From Pimelobacter simplex (GTDB lineage: Bacteria; Actinomycetota; Actinomycetes; Propionibacteriales; Nocardioidaceae), in NCBI GenBank assembly GCA_016803235.1, contig JADCLI010000009.1, forward strand, positions 62,001 to 126,000: 64,000 nt of DNA, in the 5' to 3' direction. Each line of letters opens with the position of its first letter. The stretch's first letter is position 1. The notes beneath the pieces are model-generated. The model worked only from the letters and a program-made list of their open reading frames with translations. It made no database searches and was not told the DNA's origin. Shown piece after piece: positions 29,636-37,881 of the stretch. The translations under genes and the position numbers were made by a program.

Positions 29636-31702
29636 GTGACCGAGCCGGTGCCGCCCCAGGCCGCCACCCGCCCGCGCGGCCTGACGGTCGTCGCGGTCCT
29701 CGTCGTACCCGCCCTGTGCGTGGCGATGGTGCCGATCGCCTCGTGGCTCGACATGGGCGCGCCGACCTCCGGCCCGGGGTACGACGTCGCCGGCGGGGCG
29801 GGCTGGCCGTGGACGTTGATCGGTGCGCTGCTCGGCGTGCTCGCCGGCATCATCCTGGTGCGGGAGCCGCGGCAGCGGGTCGGCTGGGTGCTCGCGGGCT
29901 CCGGGCTGTTCTGGGCGCTCGACGGCCTCTCGCAGAGCTACATCCTGTCCGGCCTGCGGGAGACCGAGGCCTGGCCGGGGATGACCTTCGCGCTGTGGTT
30001 CCTCAACCGATTCGGGTCCTACCTGACCTCGGTGACCGCGGTGCTGGTGATGATCTTCCCGACCGGCCGCTTCCTGCCGGGACGCTGGGGCACCGCGTCG
30101 TGGGTCGCCACGGTCGCGATGGTGGTCAGCGGCCTGTGCTTCCTCGTCATCCCGGCCGACGGCGATCGCGCGATCCCCGACCTGCCGCCCGGCGTCGACG
30201 AGGACCCGACCTCGATCGACGCCCTCGCCGGTCACGGCGACCAGGTCGTCACGCTCGGGCTCGCGCTCGGCATCGCCGGGTTCTTCTTCGCGCTGCTCAC
30301 CGTGGTCGTGCGCTACCGCCGCTCCGCGGGCCTCGACCGCGACCGGATGCGCTGGCTGCTGTGGAGCGTCATCGTCGTCGTCGCCGTCAGCATCGCGACA
30401 CTGGCCTTCTCCGTGCCCGACGGCGACTTCGTCGGCGCCGTCGTGGCCTCCGTCGTCCCGCCGATGGCGATGACGATCGCGATCGTCCGCCCGGCGCTCG
30501 TGCCGATCCAGGACCTGCTCGCCCGCACGTCCGTGCTGGCCGCGGTGTTCGCCGTCCTCGTGGCCGCCGACGCGCTGGTGCTGGGGCTGTTCACGCTGCT
30601 CCTCGACGACGAGCTGACCCAGGCCCAGGTCGTCGGCGTGGTGCTCGTCGTCTCCGTCGTCCTCTACGGGCCCGTGCGGCAACGGCTCTCCGCCGGGGTG
30701 CGCCGGGTGATGCTCGGCGAGCGCGGGAACCGGTACGACGCCGTGGCCGGTCTCGCGTCCACGCTGGAGAACACCGACGACACCGCCGAGCAGCTCGCCG
30801 AGGTCGCCCGGGCGGTGGCCTCCGCGTTCGCCGTCCCGTTCGTCAGCGTCGAGGTCGACCGCGGCCACGGCGAGCGGTTGGTGACCACCTTCGGCGAGCG
30901 ACCCGCCGAGGTGCGCACGCTGCCGATCACCTGGCGCGACACGACCATCGGCCGGCTGGTCCTGCCCGCCAAGGGCCTGCGCAGCCGGCTGACCGTGCGC
31001 GACGAGGAGCTGCTCGGCGACCTGGTCCGCCAGGCCGCCACCGCCGCTCGCACCAGCCAGCTCGCCGAGGAGGTCCAGCGCAGCCGCGAGCGCCTGGTCA
31101 CCGCCCGCGAGGAGGAGCGGCGCCGGATCAGGCGCGACCTGCACGACGGCTTCGGGCCGGCGCTGAGCGGCATCGTCTTCCAGCTCGAGGCGGCCCGGAT
31201 GACCGTCGAGCGTGACCCGGCCCGAGCCCAGGCCCAGCTGGAGACGGTGAGCTCGCAGGTGCAGGAGGTCGTCGCCGACGTACGACGCCTCGTGCACGAC
31301 CTGCGTCCGCCGGCCCTCGACGACCGGGGGCTGGTCGGTGCCCTGCGGCAGCAGGCCGAGCACCTCGCCGTCCCACTCGACGTGTCCGCGCCCGAGGACC
31401 TGCGGCTCCCGGCGGCGGTCGAGGTCGCGGCGTACCGGATCGCGGGCGAGGCGCTGACCAACGTCGCCCGGCACGCCGGCGCGAACGGCGCCCGGCTGCT
31501 GGTCGAGAGGGCCGACGACGACACCCTCGTGCTCGAGGTCGCCGACGACGGCCGCGGCATCCCGGCCGACCGGGCCGCCGGCGTCGGCCTCGCCAGCCTG
31601 CGCGAGCGCGCCGCCGAGCTCGGCGGCACCACCGTCATCTCCAGCCCACCGGGCGGCGGCACCGTCGTCCGGGCCCGACTTCCCCTGAGGAGCCCCGCAT
31701 GA
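29636..31702 (+). CDS. Membrane sensor histidine kinase (NarL/DesK class)
   Basis: 688 residues. The N-terminal 340 residues hold about ten membrane helices. A GAF-like domain follows (roughly residues 375-470), then a HisKA_3 dimerisation helix with the phospho-acceptor in RRDLHDGFGPAL, and an HATPase domain with EALTNVARHA (N box) and DDGRGIP (G box). GTG at 29636 is taken as start, though another in-frame GTG lies six bases earlier and neither has a clear ribosome site. It overlaps the response regulator by ATGA, so the two form a cognate pair. Confidence 0.85.
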   Translation: MTEPVPPQAATRPRGLTVVAVLVVPALCVAMVPIASWLDMGAPTSGPGYDVAGGAGWPWTLIGALLGVLAGIILVREPRQRVGWVLAGSGLFWALDGLSQSYILSGLRETEAWPGMTFALWFLNRFGSYLTSVTAVLVMIFPTGRFLPGRWGTASWVATVAMVVSGLCFLVIPADGDRAIPDLPPGVDEDPTSIDALAGHGDQVVTLGLALGIAGFFFALLTVVVRYRRSAGLDRDRMRWLLWSVIVVVAVSIATLAFSVPDGDFVGAVVASVVPPMAMTIAIVRPALVPIQDLLARTSVLAAVFAVLVAADALVLGLFTLLLDDELTQAQVVGVVLVVSVVLYGPVRQRLSAGVRRVMLGERGNRYDAVAGLASTLENTDDTAEQLAEVARAVASAFAVPFVSVEVDRGHGERLVTTFGERPAEVRTLPITWRDTTIGRLVLPAKGLRSRLTVRDEELLGDLVRQAATAARTSQLAEEVQRSRERLVTAREEERRRIRRDLHDGFGPALSGIVFQLEAARMTVERDPARAQAQLETVSSQVQEVVADVRRLVHDLRPPALDDRGLVGALRQQAEHLAVPLDVSAPEDLRLPAAVEVAAYRIAGEALTNVARHAGANGARLLVERADDDTLVLEVADDGRGIPADRAAGVGLASLRERAAELGGTTVISSPPGGGTVVRARLPLRSPA

Positions 31703-32358
31703 CCAGCCCGATCCGCGTGGTCGTCGTCGACGACCACCAGATCGTCCGCGACGGACTCACCTCGCTGCTCGGCGCGCTCGACGGCATCGAGGTCGTCGGC
31801 TCGGCGTCCGACGGCCGCGAGGCGCTGCACGTCGTCGAGGAGACCACGCCGGACCTGGTGGTCATGGACATCCAGATGCCGCACCTCGACGGCATCGAGG
31901 CGACCCGCTTCCTCACCGGCCGCAACCCGGCCCTGCGGGTGGTCATGCTGACCATGAACGAGGACGACGACATGGTGCTGAGCGCGATCCGGGCGGGCGC
32001 CTGCGGCTACCTGCTCAAGGGCGCCGGCGCCGACGAGGTCCAGCACGCGATCCGCTCCGCCGCCGCCGGCGGGATGGTCTTCGGCGCCAGCCTCGCCGCG
32101 AAGGTCGCCGGCTTCTTCGCCGGCGCCGTCCCGGCCGCCCGGGCCGACGACGAGCCCTTCCCCGAGCTCAGCGACCGCGAACGCGACGTGCTGCAGCGGA
32201 TCGCCGCGGGCCGCACCAACGACGAGATCGCCGCCGCCCTCTACGTGTCCAACAAGACCGTGCGCAACACGGTCTCGGCGATCTACGCCAAGCTGCACGC
32301 CACCGGGCGGGCCGACGCCATCGTCAAGGCGCGGGAGGCGGGCTACGGTCGCGACTGA
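31699..32358 (+). CDS. LuxR/NarL-family response regulator
   Basis: 219 residues. The receiver domain has the acidic pocket DDH near residue 11, the phospho-acceptor Asp in LVVMDIQMPHLDG and Lys in LLKGAGA. The C-terminal LuxR HTH reads LSDRERDVLQRIAAGRTNDEIAAALYVSNKTVRNTV. It is the partner of the upstream kinase. The pair sits between hemY and hemQ, so an effect on haem genes is possible but not shown. Confidence 0.92.
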   Translation: MTSPIRVVVVDDHQIVRDGLTSLLGALDGIEVVGSASDGREALHVVEETTPDLVVMDIQMPHLDGIEATRFLTGRNPALRVVMLTMNEDDDMVLSAIRAGACGYLLKGAGADEVQHAIRSAAAGGMVFGASLAAKVAGFFAGAVPAARADDEPFPELSDRERDVLQRIAAGRTNDEIAAALYVSNKTVRNTVSAIYAKLHATGRADAIVKAREAGYGRD

Positions 32359-32378
32359 GGGCCCGGCAGAATGGGGGC

Positions 32379-33110
32379 ATGTCGGACCAGGACCCCCAGG
32401 CGCACCTCAAGACCAACGCCGCGAAGATCAACGAGCTCAACGACACCGTCCGCTTCACCATGTGGTCGGTGTTCCGGCTCGAGCAGCCGCTCGGCGCCGA
32501 CGACGTGGTCCGCAAGAACGAGGCCGCCGAGGTCGAGGCGCTCCTCGCCGACCTCGCCGCCGAGGACGTCGTCGTCCGTGGTGTCTACGACGTCGCGGGG
32601 CTGCGTGCCGACGCCGACCTGATGATCTGGTGGCACGCCGCCGACAGCGACCGGCTCCAGGACGCCTACCACCGGCTGCGTCGTACCGCCTTCGGGGCAC
32701 GGCTCGCCCCCGTCTGGTCGCAGATGGCGCTGCACCGCCCGGCGGAGTTCAACCGCAGCCACCTGCCGGCGTTCCTGGCCAACGAGCGCGCCCACGCGTA
32801 CGCCGCGGTCTACCCCTTCGTCCGCTCCTACGAGTGGTACCTCCTCGAGGACGCCGAGCGCCGCCGGCTGCTCGCCGAGCACGGCCAGATGGCCCGCGGC
32901 TACCCCGACGTGCGGGCCAACACCGTCCCGAGCTTCGCGCTCGGCGACTACGAGTGGATCCTCGCGTTCGAGGCCGACGACCTGACCCGGATCGTCGACC
33001 TGATGCGCCACCTGCGCGGCTCGGAGACCCGCCGCCACGTCCGCGAGGAGGTGCCGTTCTACACCGGGCGGCGCATCGAGGTCGCCGACCTGCTCGCCAG
33101 GCTGCCCTGA
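32379..33110 (+). CDS. hemQ: Coproheme decarboxylase HemQ
   Basis: 243 residues, a chlorite dismutase-fold protein. It carries out oxidative decarboxylation of iron-coproporphyrin III to haem b, the last step of the coproporphyrin-dependent pathway. The catalytic Tyr lies in YPFVRSYEWYLL and the haem-ligand His in LLAEHGQMARGYP; the C-terminal FTxP-like region is replaced by VPFYTGRRI as usual for actinobacterial HemQ. It is leaderless (CAGAAT at 32367-32372, ATG at 32379). Confidence 0.93.
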   Translation: MSDQDPQAHLKTNAAKINELNDTVRFTMWSVFRLEQPLGADDVVRKNEAAEVEALLADLAAEDVVVRGVYDVAGLRADADLMIWWHAADSDRLQDAYHRLRRTAFGARLAPVWSQMALHRPAEFNRSHLPAFLANERAHAYAAVYPFVRSYEWYLLEDAERRRLLAEHGQMARGYPDVRANTVPSFALGDYEWILAFEADDLTRIVDLMRHLRGSETRRHVREEVPFYTGRRIEVADLLARLP

Positions 33111-33118
33111 GTCATCGT

Positions 33119-33154
33119 TTGCAAAGTCTATTGACTTAGTCCACTATGGAGGCA
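33119..33154 (+). promoter_or_regulatory. Promoter of the cysteine leader ORF and cysteine dioxygenase operon
   Basis: TTGCAA (33119-33124) and CACTAT (33142-33147) are separated by 17 bases, a good -35/-10 pair. Transcription starting seven bases after the -10 would begin exactly at the A of the leader ATG, 33154. The surrounding 40 bases are AT-rich compared with the genome. A GGAGG lies only one base from the ATG, too close to act as a ribosome site, which supports leaderless translation of the leader. Confidence 0.65.
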
Positions 33155-33222
33155 TGACCAGCCTCCTCCCAGTCCTGCGTGGCACCCTCCGGGCGTCCGG
33201 GCTGTGTTGTCGCTGCTGTTGA
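33154..33222 (+). CDS. Polycysteine leader peptide (cysteine-responsive attenuator)
   Basis: A 22-codon ORF beginning MTSLLPVLRG and ending SGLCCRCC before TGA. Four of its last five codons encode Cys. It lies 53 bases upstream of the cysteine dioxygenase start and is transcribed with it. Leaderless polycysteine ORFs upstream of sulfur-metabolism operons are known in mycobacteria, where ribosome progress through Cys codons tunes downstream expression. Here the same role is inferred: plentiful Cys-tRNA would allow completion and alter access to the downstream ribosome site. The ORF is too short for ordinary gene callers. Confidence 0.75.
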   Translation: MTSLLPVLRGTLRASGLCCRCC

Positions 33223-33233
33223 TCCGCGCCATC

Positions 33234-33251
33234 CGATCCAGCCGATCCAGC
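33234..33251 (+). repeat. Tandem 9-bp repeat in the leader-cysteine dioxygenase spacer
   Basis: CGATCCAGC occurs twice with no gap, between the polycysteine leader stop and the cysteine dioxygenase ribosome site (GGAGGAA). It may take part in alternative base pairing that exposes or hides that site; I cannot fold it here. Confidence 0.4.
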
Positions 33252-33275
33252 ACCGACCACTCCCGGAGGAACCCC

Positions 33276-33725
33276 ATGACCCAGCTCGCCGTCCTGCCCC
33301 TGCTCGAGGTGGTGCGCAACCACGCGGCCGACCCCGACCTGCTCCACCTCCTCGACCACGACCCGCACGAGCGCTCGTGGATCCGCCTGCTCGCCACCGA
33401 CGACTACGAGCTCTGGCTGATCTCGTGGCCCGCCGGTGCCGCCACCGACTGGCACGACCACGGCTCGTCCTCGGGTGCGTTCACCGTCCTCGAGGGCCGG
33501 CTCACCGAGCACACCTTCGACGGCGGGCTGCGGCTCGTCGACATCGGTCCCGGCGACGGCAAGGCGTTCGGTGCGGGCTACGCGCACGACGTCCGCAACG
33601 CCACCGACCGCCCGGCGCTCTCCCTGCACGCGTACTCGCCGCGGCTGCACACGATGACCCGGTTCAGGTTCCACGGCGACCGGCTGGAGGCGCTCGGCGT
33701 CGAGCGGGCGGGGGAGGGCTGGTGA
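33276..33725 (+). CDS. Cysteine dioxygenase, type I (cupin)
   Basis: 149 residues. Cupin motif 1 has the metal ligands His60 and His62 in [16 protein letters not shown], and His104 lies in GYAHDVRN (motif 2). The family oxidises the thiol of cysteine to cysteine sulfinate using Fe(II) and oxygen. The ATG at 33276 is chosen because GGAGGAA precedes it; an in-frame GTG further upstream lies within the leader ORF and has no ribosome site. GTGA overlap joins it to the rhodanese gene, and the upstream polycysteine ORF fits cysteine-dependent control. Confidence 0.9.
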   Translation: MTQLAVLPLLEVVRNHAADPDLLHLLDHDPHERSWIRLLATDDYELWLISWPAGAATDWHDHGSSSGAFTVLEGRLTEHTFDGGLRLVDIGPGDGKAFGAGYAHDVRNATDRPALSLHAYSPRLHTMTRFRFHGDRLEALGVERAGEGW

Positions 33726-34147
33726 GCGCCCTGGCCCCGGCGTCCGTCCGGTACGACGGCGTCGACGCCCTCCTCGCCGACGCCCGGTCCCGGCTCGACC
33801 GGATCAGTGCCCGCGCCGCCTTCCAGGAGCTGGTCGCCCTCGGCGCGCTGCTCGTCGACATCCGGCCTGCCGCCCAGCGGGCCCGGGAGGGCGAGGTGGC
33901 GCGCTGGCTGCCCGCGCTCGTGGTCGAGCGCAACGTGCTCGAGTGGCGCTTCGACCCGCGCAGCGACGCGCGGCTGCCCGAGGCGTCGTACGACCGCCGG
34001 GTGATCGTGCTGTGCCAGGAGGGCTACACCTCCTCGCTCGCCGCGGACGCGCTGCGCAGCATCGGCGTCGAGCGGGCCACCGACGTCATCGGTGGCTTCG
34101 CGGCCTGGCGCGAGGCCGGCATGCCGGTCAACGGGCTCGCTGCCTGA
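33722..34147 (+). CDS. Rhodanese-like sulfurtransferase
   Basis: 141 residues, a single rhodanese domain. The start of the domain is [16 protein letters not shown], and the catalytic Cys is in [18 protein letters not shown] near residue 96, followed by [14 protein letters not shown]. It transfers sulfane sulfur to cyanide or thiols, consistent with processing sulfur released from cysteine catabolism. GTG start overlaps the cysteine dioxygenase stop. Confidence 0.9.
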   Translation: MSALAPASVRYDGVDALLADARSRLDRISARAAFQELVALGALLVDIRPAAQRAREGEVARWLPALVVERNVLEWRFDPRSDARLPEASYDRRVIVLCQEGYTSSLAADALRSIGVERATDVIGGFAAWREAGMPVNGLAA

Positions 34148-34170
34148 GGGCTGCTGAGTACGCTCGTCGT

Positions 34171-34575
34171 ATGGCATACGAGGTCGAGAAGACGGACGAG
34201 GAGTGGCGCGCCGAGCTGACTCCCGAGGAGTACCAGGTGCTCCGCCAGGCCGGCACCGAGCGGGCCTTCACCGGTGAGTACACCGACACCGAGACCAAGG
34301 GTGTCTACCGCTGCAAGGCTTGTCAGGCCAAGCTCTTCGAGTCCGACACGAAGTTCCACTCCGGCTGCGGCTGGCCGAGCTTCTACCAGCCGATCAGCGA
34401 CACGATCGAGTACCTCGAGGACACCTCGCACGGCATGAAGCGGGTCGAGGTGCGGTGCGCCAACTGCGGCTCGCACCTCGGTCACGTCTTCCCCGACGGC
34501 TACGGCACGCCGACCGGTGACCGGTACTGCATCAACTCGATCAGCCTGAGCCTGGAGCCGGCCGACGGCAGCTGA
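34171..34575 (+). CDS. msrB: Peptide-methionine (R)-S-oxide reductase
   Basis: 134 residues. Zinc ligands are Cys48/Cys51 (CKAC) and Cys96/Cys99 (CANC); the nucleophile is Cys120 in [10 protein letters not shown], and GCGWPSF is the substrate-binding motif. It repairs R-methionine sulfoxide in proteins using thioredoxin. It has its own leaderless promoter (TACGCT 34159-34164), although it follows the cysteine dioxygenase operon closely. Confidence 0.96.
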   Translation: MAYEVEKTDEEWRAELTPEEYQVLRQAGTERAFTGEYTDTETKGVYRCKACQAKLFESDTKFHSGCGWPSFYQPISDTIEYLEDTSHGMKRVEVRCANCGSHLGHVFPDGYGTPTGDRYCINSISLSLEPADGS

Positions 34576-34610
34576 CCCGGCGGTGCCGGCTTGACGGACA
34601 CCGGACTTGC

Positions 34611-34631
34611 ACATGAGAATCATTCTCATGT
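34611..34631. promoter_or_regulatory. Zur/Fur-type palindromic operator
   Basis: A perfect 21-bp palindrome centred on C34621, with core CATGAGAATCATTCTCATG. It matches the general Fur-family pattern of AATnATT flanked by inverted arms. It overlaps the likely -10 (GAGAAT, 34615-34620) and ends next to the chosen ATG at 34628; TTGACG at 34591 is a possible -35. Because the downstream gene looks like AztD, Zur with zinc as co-repressor is the likeliest regulator. Confidence 0.7.
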
Positions 34632-35863
34632 TGACCAAGTCCGGTGTCCTCGTCGTCCTCTCCTCCCTCCTGCTCGCCGCGTGCGGGACCGAGCAGTCCG
34701 CTCGTCCCTCCTCCGACCCCAGTGACCGCTCGCCCGCCGGCGAGGCGGCGACGGAGGTCGACCGGCCGCAGGCCCGGCTCGCCGTGACCTACGACGGCGG
34801 CGTGCTCGTGCTCGACGCCGCGAGCGGCGAGGTGCTGCTCGACGAGAAGCAGGAGGGCTTCCTCCGGCTCAACCCGGCGGGCGACGATCGGCACGTCTTC
34901 GTCTCCGGGGCGGGCGGTCTGACCGCGCTCGACACCGGCGCGTGGACCGACGAGCACGGTGACCACGGGCACTCGTGGACGACCACGCCCCGGCTCACGG
35001 ACTTCACCATCCCGGCCGAGGAGCCCGGTCACGTCGTCCCGCACCACGGCCGCACCACGGTCTTCGACGACGGCACCGGCGCGATCACCGCCTTCGACCC
35101 GGCCGACCTGGCCGACCTCGACGAGGACGAGCCCGAGCTCGACACGTGGGAGGCCGACGAGGCGCACCACGGCGTCGCCGTCCAGGACGGTCACGGCAAC
35201 CTGGTCCTCACGGTCGGCGACCATGAGTCCCGCAGCGGCATCCGGGTGATGACGGCGGCCGGCAACGTGCTGGCCGAGACCGACGAGTGCCCGGGCGTCC
35301 ACGGCGAGGCGTTCGCGGGCGAGGTCGCCCTCTTCGGGTGCGAGGACGGCGTCGTCCTCGTCGACGGGCGCGAGATCACCAAGGTCGACGCGCCGGACGC
35401 CTACGGCCGGATCGGCAACCAGGCCGGCCACGAGACGTCGCCGTACGTGCTCGGCGACTACAAGGTCGACGCCGACGCCGAGCTGGAGCGCCCCACGCGG
35501 GTCTCGGTCATCGACACGCGTGACGCGTCGCTGCGCCTGGTCGACCTGCCCGCCAGCTACAGCTTCCGGTCCCTCGGCCGTACGCCGGACGGCGCCGCCC
35601 TGGTCCTCGGCACCGACGGCAGGCTGCACGTGATCGACGTCGCCGAGGCGAGGGTGGTCGCGTCGGTCCCGGTCACCGCGGCGTGGAAGGAGCCGAAGGA
35701 CTGGCAGCAGGCCCGGCCGCTCCTGGAGGTCGTCGGCGCGACGGCGTACGTCACGGAGCCGGCGACCAAGCAGGTCCATGTCGTCGACCTCGACTCCCTC
35801 GAGGTCACCGGCAGCCTCACCCTGCCCCAGGTGCCGGTCGAGCTGACCGGCGTCACCGGCTGA
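34628..35863 (+). CDS. aztD: AztD-like zinc-binding lipoprotein (beta-propeller)
   Basis: 411 residues. The N-terminus is a lipoprotein signal peptide (MLTKSGVLVVLSSLLLAAC) with lipobox LAAC and lipidated Cys19. A His-rich metal-binding stretch, DEHGDHGHSW, lies near residue 102 and more His follow (VVPHHGR, EAHHG). The rest reads as repeated propeller blades ending VHVIDV and VHVVDLDSLEV. AztD proteins deliver zinc to the AztABC importer; no such transporter is in the window. Start 34628 gives the best signal peptide; ATG 34613 and TTG 34607 are in frame alternatives. Confidence 0.72.
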   Translation: MLTKSGVLVVLSSLLLAACGTEQSARPSSDPSDRSPAGEAATEVDRPQARLAVTYDGGVLVLDAASGEVLLDEKQEGFLRLNPAGDDRHVFVSGAGGLTALDTGAWTDEHGDHGHSWTTTPRLTDFTIPAEEPGHVVPHHGRTTVFDDGTGAITAFDPADLADLDEDEPELDTWEADEAHHGVAVQDGHGNLVLTVGDHESRSGIRVMTAAGNVLAETDECPGVHGEAFAGEVALFGCEDGVVLVDGREITKVDAPDAYGRIGNQAGHETSPYVLGDYKVDADAELERPTRVSVIDTRDASLRLVDLPASYSFRSLGRTPDGAALVLGTDGRLHVIDVAEARVVASVPVTAAWKEPKDWQQARPLLEVVGATAYVTEPATKQVHVVDLDSLEVTGSLTLPQVPVELTGVTG

Positions 35864-35913
35864 GCCGCGCGCCGCGGTCCTCGCCGTGGCACGGCCGGGC
35901 TTAGGCTCGCGCC

Positions 35914-37005
35914 ATGGCGAAGACCGCGGCGGCGATGGTCCAGGCAGGCGACCGCGAGGTCCGGGTGTCGAGCCCGGACCGGGTGATCTACGAGGCGACC
36001 GAGCGCACGCCCGAGGTGACCAAGCTGATGGTGGCCGAGTTCTTCGTCGCGGTGGAGGACGGCCTGATGCGCGCGCTGCGCGACCGGCCCACCGCGCTCG
36101 AGCGCTGGCCGGACGGCTACCGCGAGGGCTTCCGGCTCTCCACGGGGTACGGCGACGACGGCGAGGGCTTCTACCAGAAGCGCGTCCCCAAGGGCGCCCC
36201 CGACTACCTCGAGCCGGTGCGGATCACCTTCCCGTCGGGCCGCACCGCCGAGGAGATCTGCCCGACCGAGATCGCGGTGCCGGTCTGGTGCGCCCAGATG
36301 GGCACGCTCACCTTCCACCCGTGGCCGGTGCGGCGGGGCGACGTGGACCACCCCGACGAGCTGCGGATCGACTTCGACCCGCAGCCCGGCACCACCTTCG
36401 GCGACGCCGTGCGGGTCGCCGGGGTCGCGCGCGAGCTGCTCGAGGAGCTCGGGCTGCAGGGCTACCCGAAGACCTCGGGCAACCGCGGCGTCCACGTGTA
36501 CGTGCGGATCGAGCCGCGCTGGGAGTTCACCGACGTCCGCCACGCCGCGATCGCCTTCGGCCGGGAGCTCGCCAGGCGCGACGACCAGGTCACCACCGCG
36601 TGGTGGAAGGAGGAGCGGGGGGAGCGGATCTTCATCGACTTCAACCAGAACAACCGGGACCGGACCATCGCCTCGGCCTACTCCTTGCGGCCCAAGCCCG
36701 GCGCGCCGGTGTCGACCCCGCTGACGTGGGCCGAGCTGGCCCACACGACCGATCCCCGCGAGCTCAACCTGTTCACGGTGCCCGAGCGGATGACCGACGG
36801 CGACCCGTGGGCCGGGATCGACGACACGGCGTACTCGCTCCAGCCGCTGCTCGACCTCTGGGAGCAGCAGGTCGCCGACGGCGAGGGCGAGCTCAACTTC
36901 CCGCCGGACTACCCGAAGATGCCGGGCGAGCCGCCGCGGGTGCAGCCGAGCAAGAAGGTCGCCGAGCACTGGGACGAGGACGGCAACCGGGTCGAGGGCA
37001 CCTGA
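35914..37005 (+). CDS. ligD: LigD-type polymerase/primase domain protein (stand-alone)
   Basis: 363 residues, only the polymerase domain of LigD. The archaeo-eukaryotic primase fold shows the metal-binding Asp pair in RIDFDPQPGTTF, the SGNRGVHVYV motif and FIDFNQNNRDRTIASAYSLR near residue 250. It would add ribonucleotides or fill gaps during end joining or repair. The ligase and nuclease domains of LigD are absent; an ATP-dependent ligase is encoded 0.9 kb away on the opposite strand. No ku gene is visible. Leaderless start (TAGGCT 35902-35907). Confidence 0.9.
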   Translation: MAKTAAAMVQAGDREVRVSSPDRVIYEATERTPEVTKLMVAEFFVAVEDGLMRALRDRPTALERWPDGYREGFRLSTGYGDDGEGFYQKRVPKGAPDYLEPVRITFPSGRTAEEICPTEIAVPVWCAQMGTLTFHPWPVRRGDVDHPDELRIDFDPQPGTTFGDAVRVAGVARELLEELGLQGYPKTSGNRGVHVYVRIEPRWEFTDVRHAAIAFGRELARRDDQVTTAWWKEERGERIFIDFNQNNRDRTIASAYSLRPKPGAPVSTPLTWAELAHTTDPRELNLFTVPERMTDGDPWAGIDDTAYSLQPLLDLWEQQVADGEGELNFPPDYPKMPGEPPRVQPSKKVAEHWDEDGNRVEGT

Positions 37006-37018
37006 GGCCCGCCGGACG

Positions 37019-37282
37019 TCACCCCAGGCCGCGGACGACCGCCACCTCGCACAGCCGCGCGATCGCGCCCCGGACCGCCAGGTCGAGCGCCGGGACCGAC
37101 GTACCGACCAGCAGGTGGACCGCCGAGCGCGTCGTCCGCGCGGGGTGGGGGAGTCCGGAGCCCGGCACCATGGCGACGACGAAGTCGCACAGGTCGATCA
37201 CCCGGTCCCGCTCCTCGGCCCTCAGGCCCGCGCCGGCGAGCGCCTCGTAGAGGCGGACGTCGAGGGTGTGCAGGGCCGACAT
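37019..37282 (-). CDS. Small hypothetical protein
   Basis: 87 residues starting MSALHTLDVRLYEALAGAG. A GAGGAGG ribosome site lies about ten bases upstream of the ATG, and codon use looks like that of real genes. There is no recognisable motif; it is mostly helical with a hydrophobic centre (VIDLCDFVVAMVPG, SAVHLLVGTSVPAL). It ends 14 bases from the LigD polymerase stop on the other strand. Confidence 0.5.
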   Translation of the reverse strand: MSALHTLDVRLYEALAGAGLRAEERDRVIDLCDFVVAMVPGSGLPHPARTTRSAVHLLVGTSVPALDLAVRGAIARLCEVAVVRGLG

Positions 37283-37312
37283 GACCGGTCAACGACCTCC
37301 TCGGTCGGTGCG

Positions 37313-37840
37313 TTACGACTCCTCGTGCTCCAGCAGGTGCAGCACGGGGACGCCGAGCTTGCGGCGCGCCCGCGAGGTCCAGTCGACGTGGAAGAACTCG
37401 GCGACCAGGTGCGGGCGGGTGAGGATGATCGACTCCCGGCCGTCGACCTCCTTCACCTTGCTGATGAGGGCGTCCACCGGCGGCTCGGTGACGATCGAGA
37501 CCGAGCCGATGATCGCGCCGGCCGCGACCAGCGCCTCGCGGGTGGTGGCGAGATCGCGCTCGGCCTGGTCGCGGTACTCCCCGCGCAGCCGCTCGATCTC
37601 GTCCGGCGACGGCGTGATCGGCGGCGCGATCAGGTCGGCGCCGCCGATGACGCCGAGGGAGGCCTCGACGGCGGCCGCGGCGTCGGCCATCGGCAGCAGC
37701 ACGTGGTACTGCACCTCGATCGTCGGGTCGTCGTCGAGCTCCTGGTGCAGGCCGCGGACCTGGGCGGCGTCGGCGGCGGTGAGCGCCTGCTCGATGAGCA
37801 GGACGACGGCGTACGGTTCCTCGCGGGGAGCGGTGCTCAT
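37313..37840 (-). CDS. Universal stress protein-like hypothetical protein
   Basis: 175 residues. The C-terminal third (ALISKVKEVDGRESIILTRP, then SRARRKLGVPVLHLLEHEE) resembles the end of USP/Rossmann-like domains, including the S-rich turn and VPVLHLL strand. The N-terminal half does not show the ATP-binding G-2x-G-9x-G(S/T) motif. CAGGAT lies seven bases before the ATG, a leaderless arrangement. Function unknown. Confidence 0.55.
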   Translation of the reverse strand: MSTAPREEPYAVVLLIEQALTAADAAQVRGLHQELDDDPTIEVQYHVLLPMADAAAAVEASLGVIGGADLIAPPITPSPDEIERLRGEYRDQAERDLATTREALVAAGAIIGSVSIVTEPPVDALISKVKEVDGRESIILTRPHLVAEFFHVDWTSRARRKLGVPVLHLLEHEES

Positions 37841-37881
37841 GACACCATCCTGCCGCTCCGGCGCTCGCGCGTCAGCCCCGG

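Noticed and set aside
33204..33725. Upstream GTG start for cysteine dioxygenase
   Set aside because: It begins inside the polycysteine leader, lacks a ribosome site, and adds 24 residues unlike the family; ATG 33276 has GGAGGAA.
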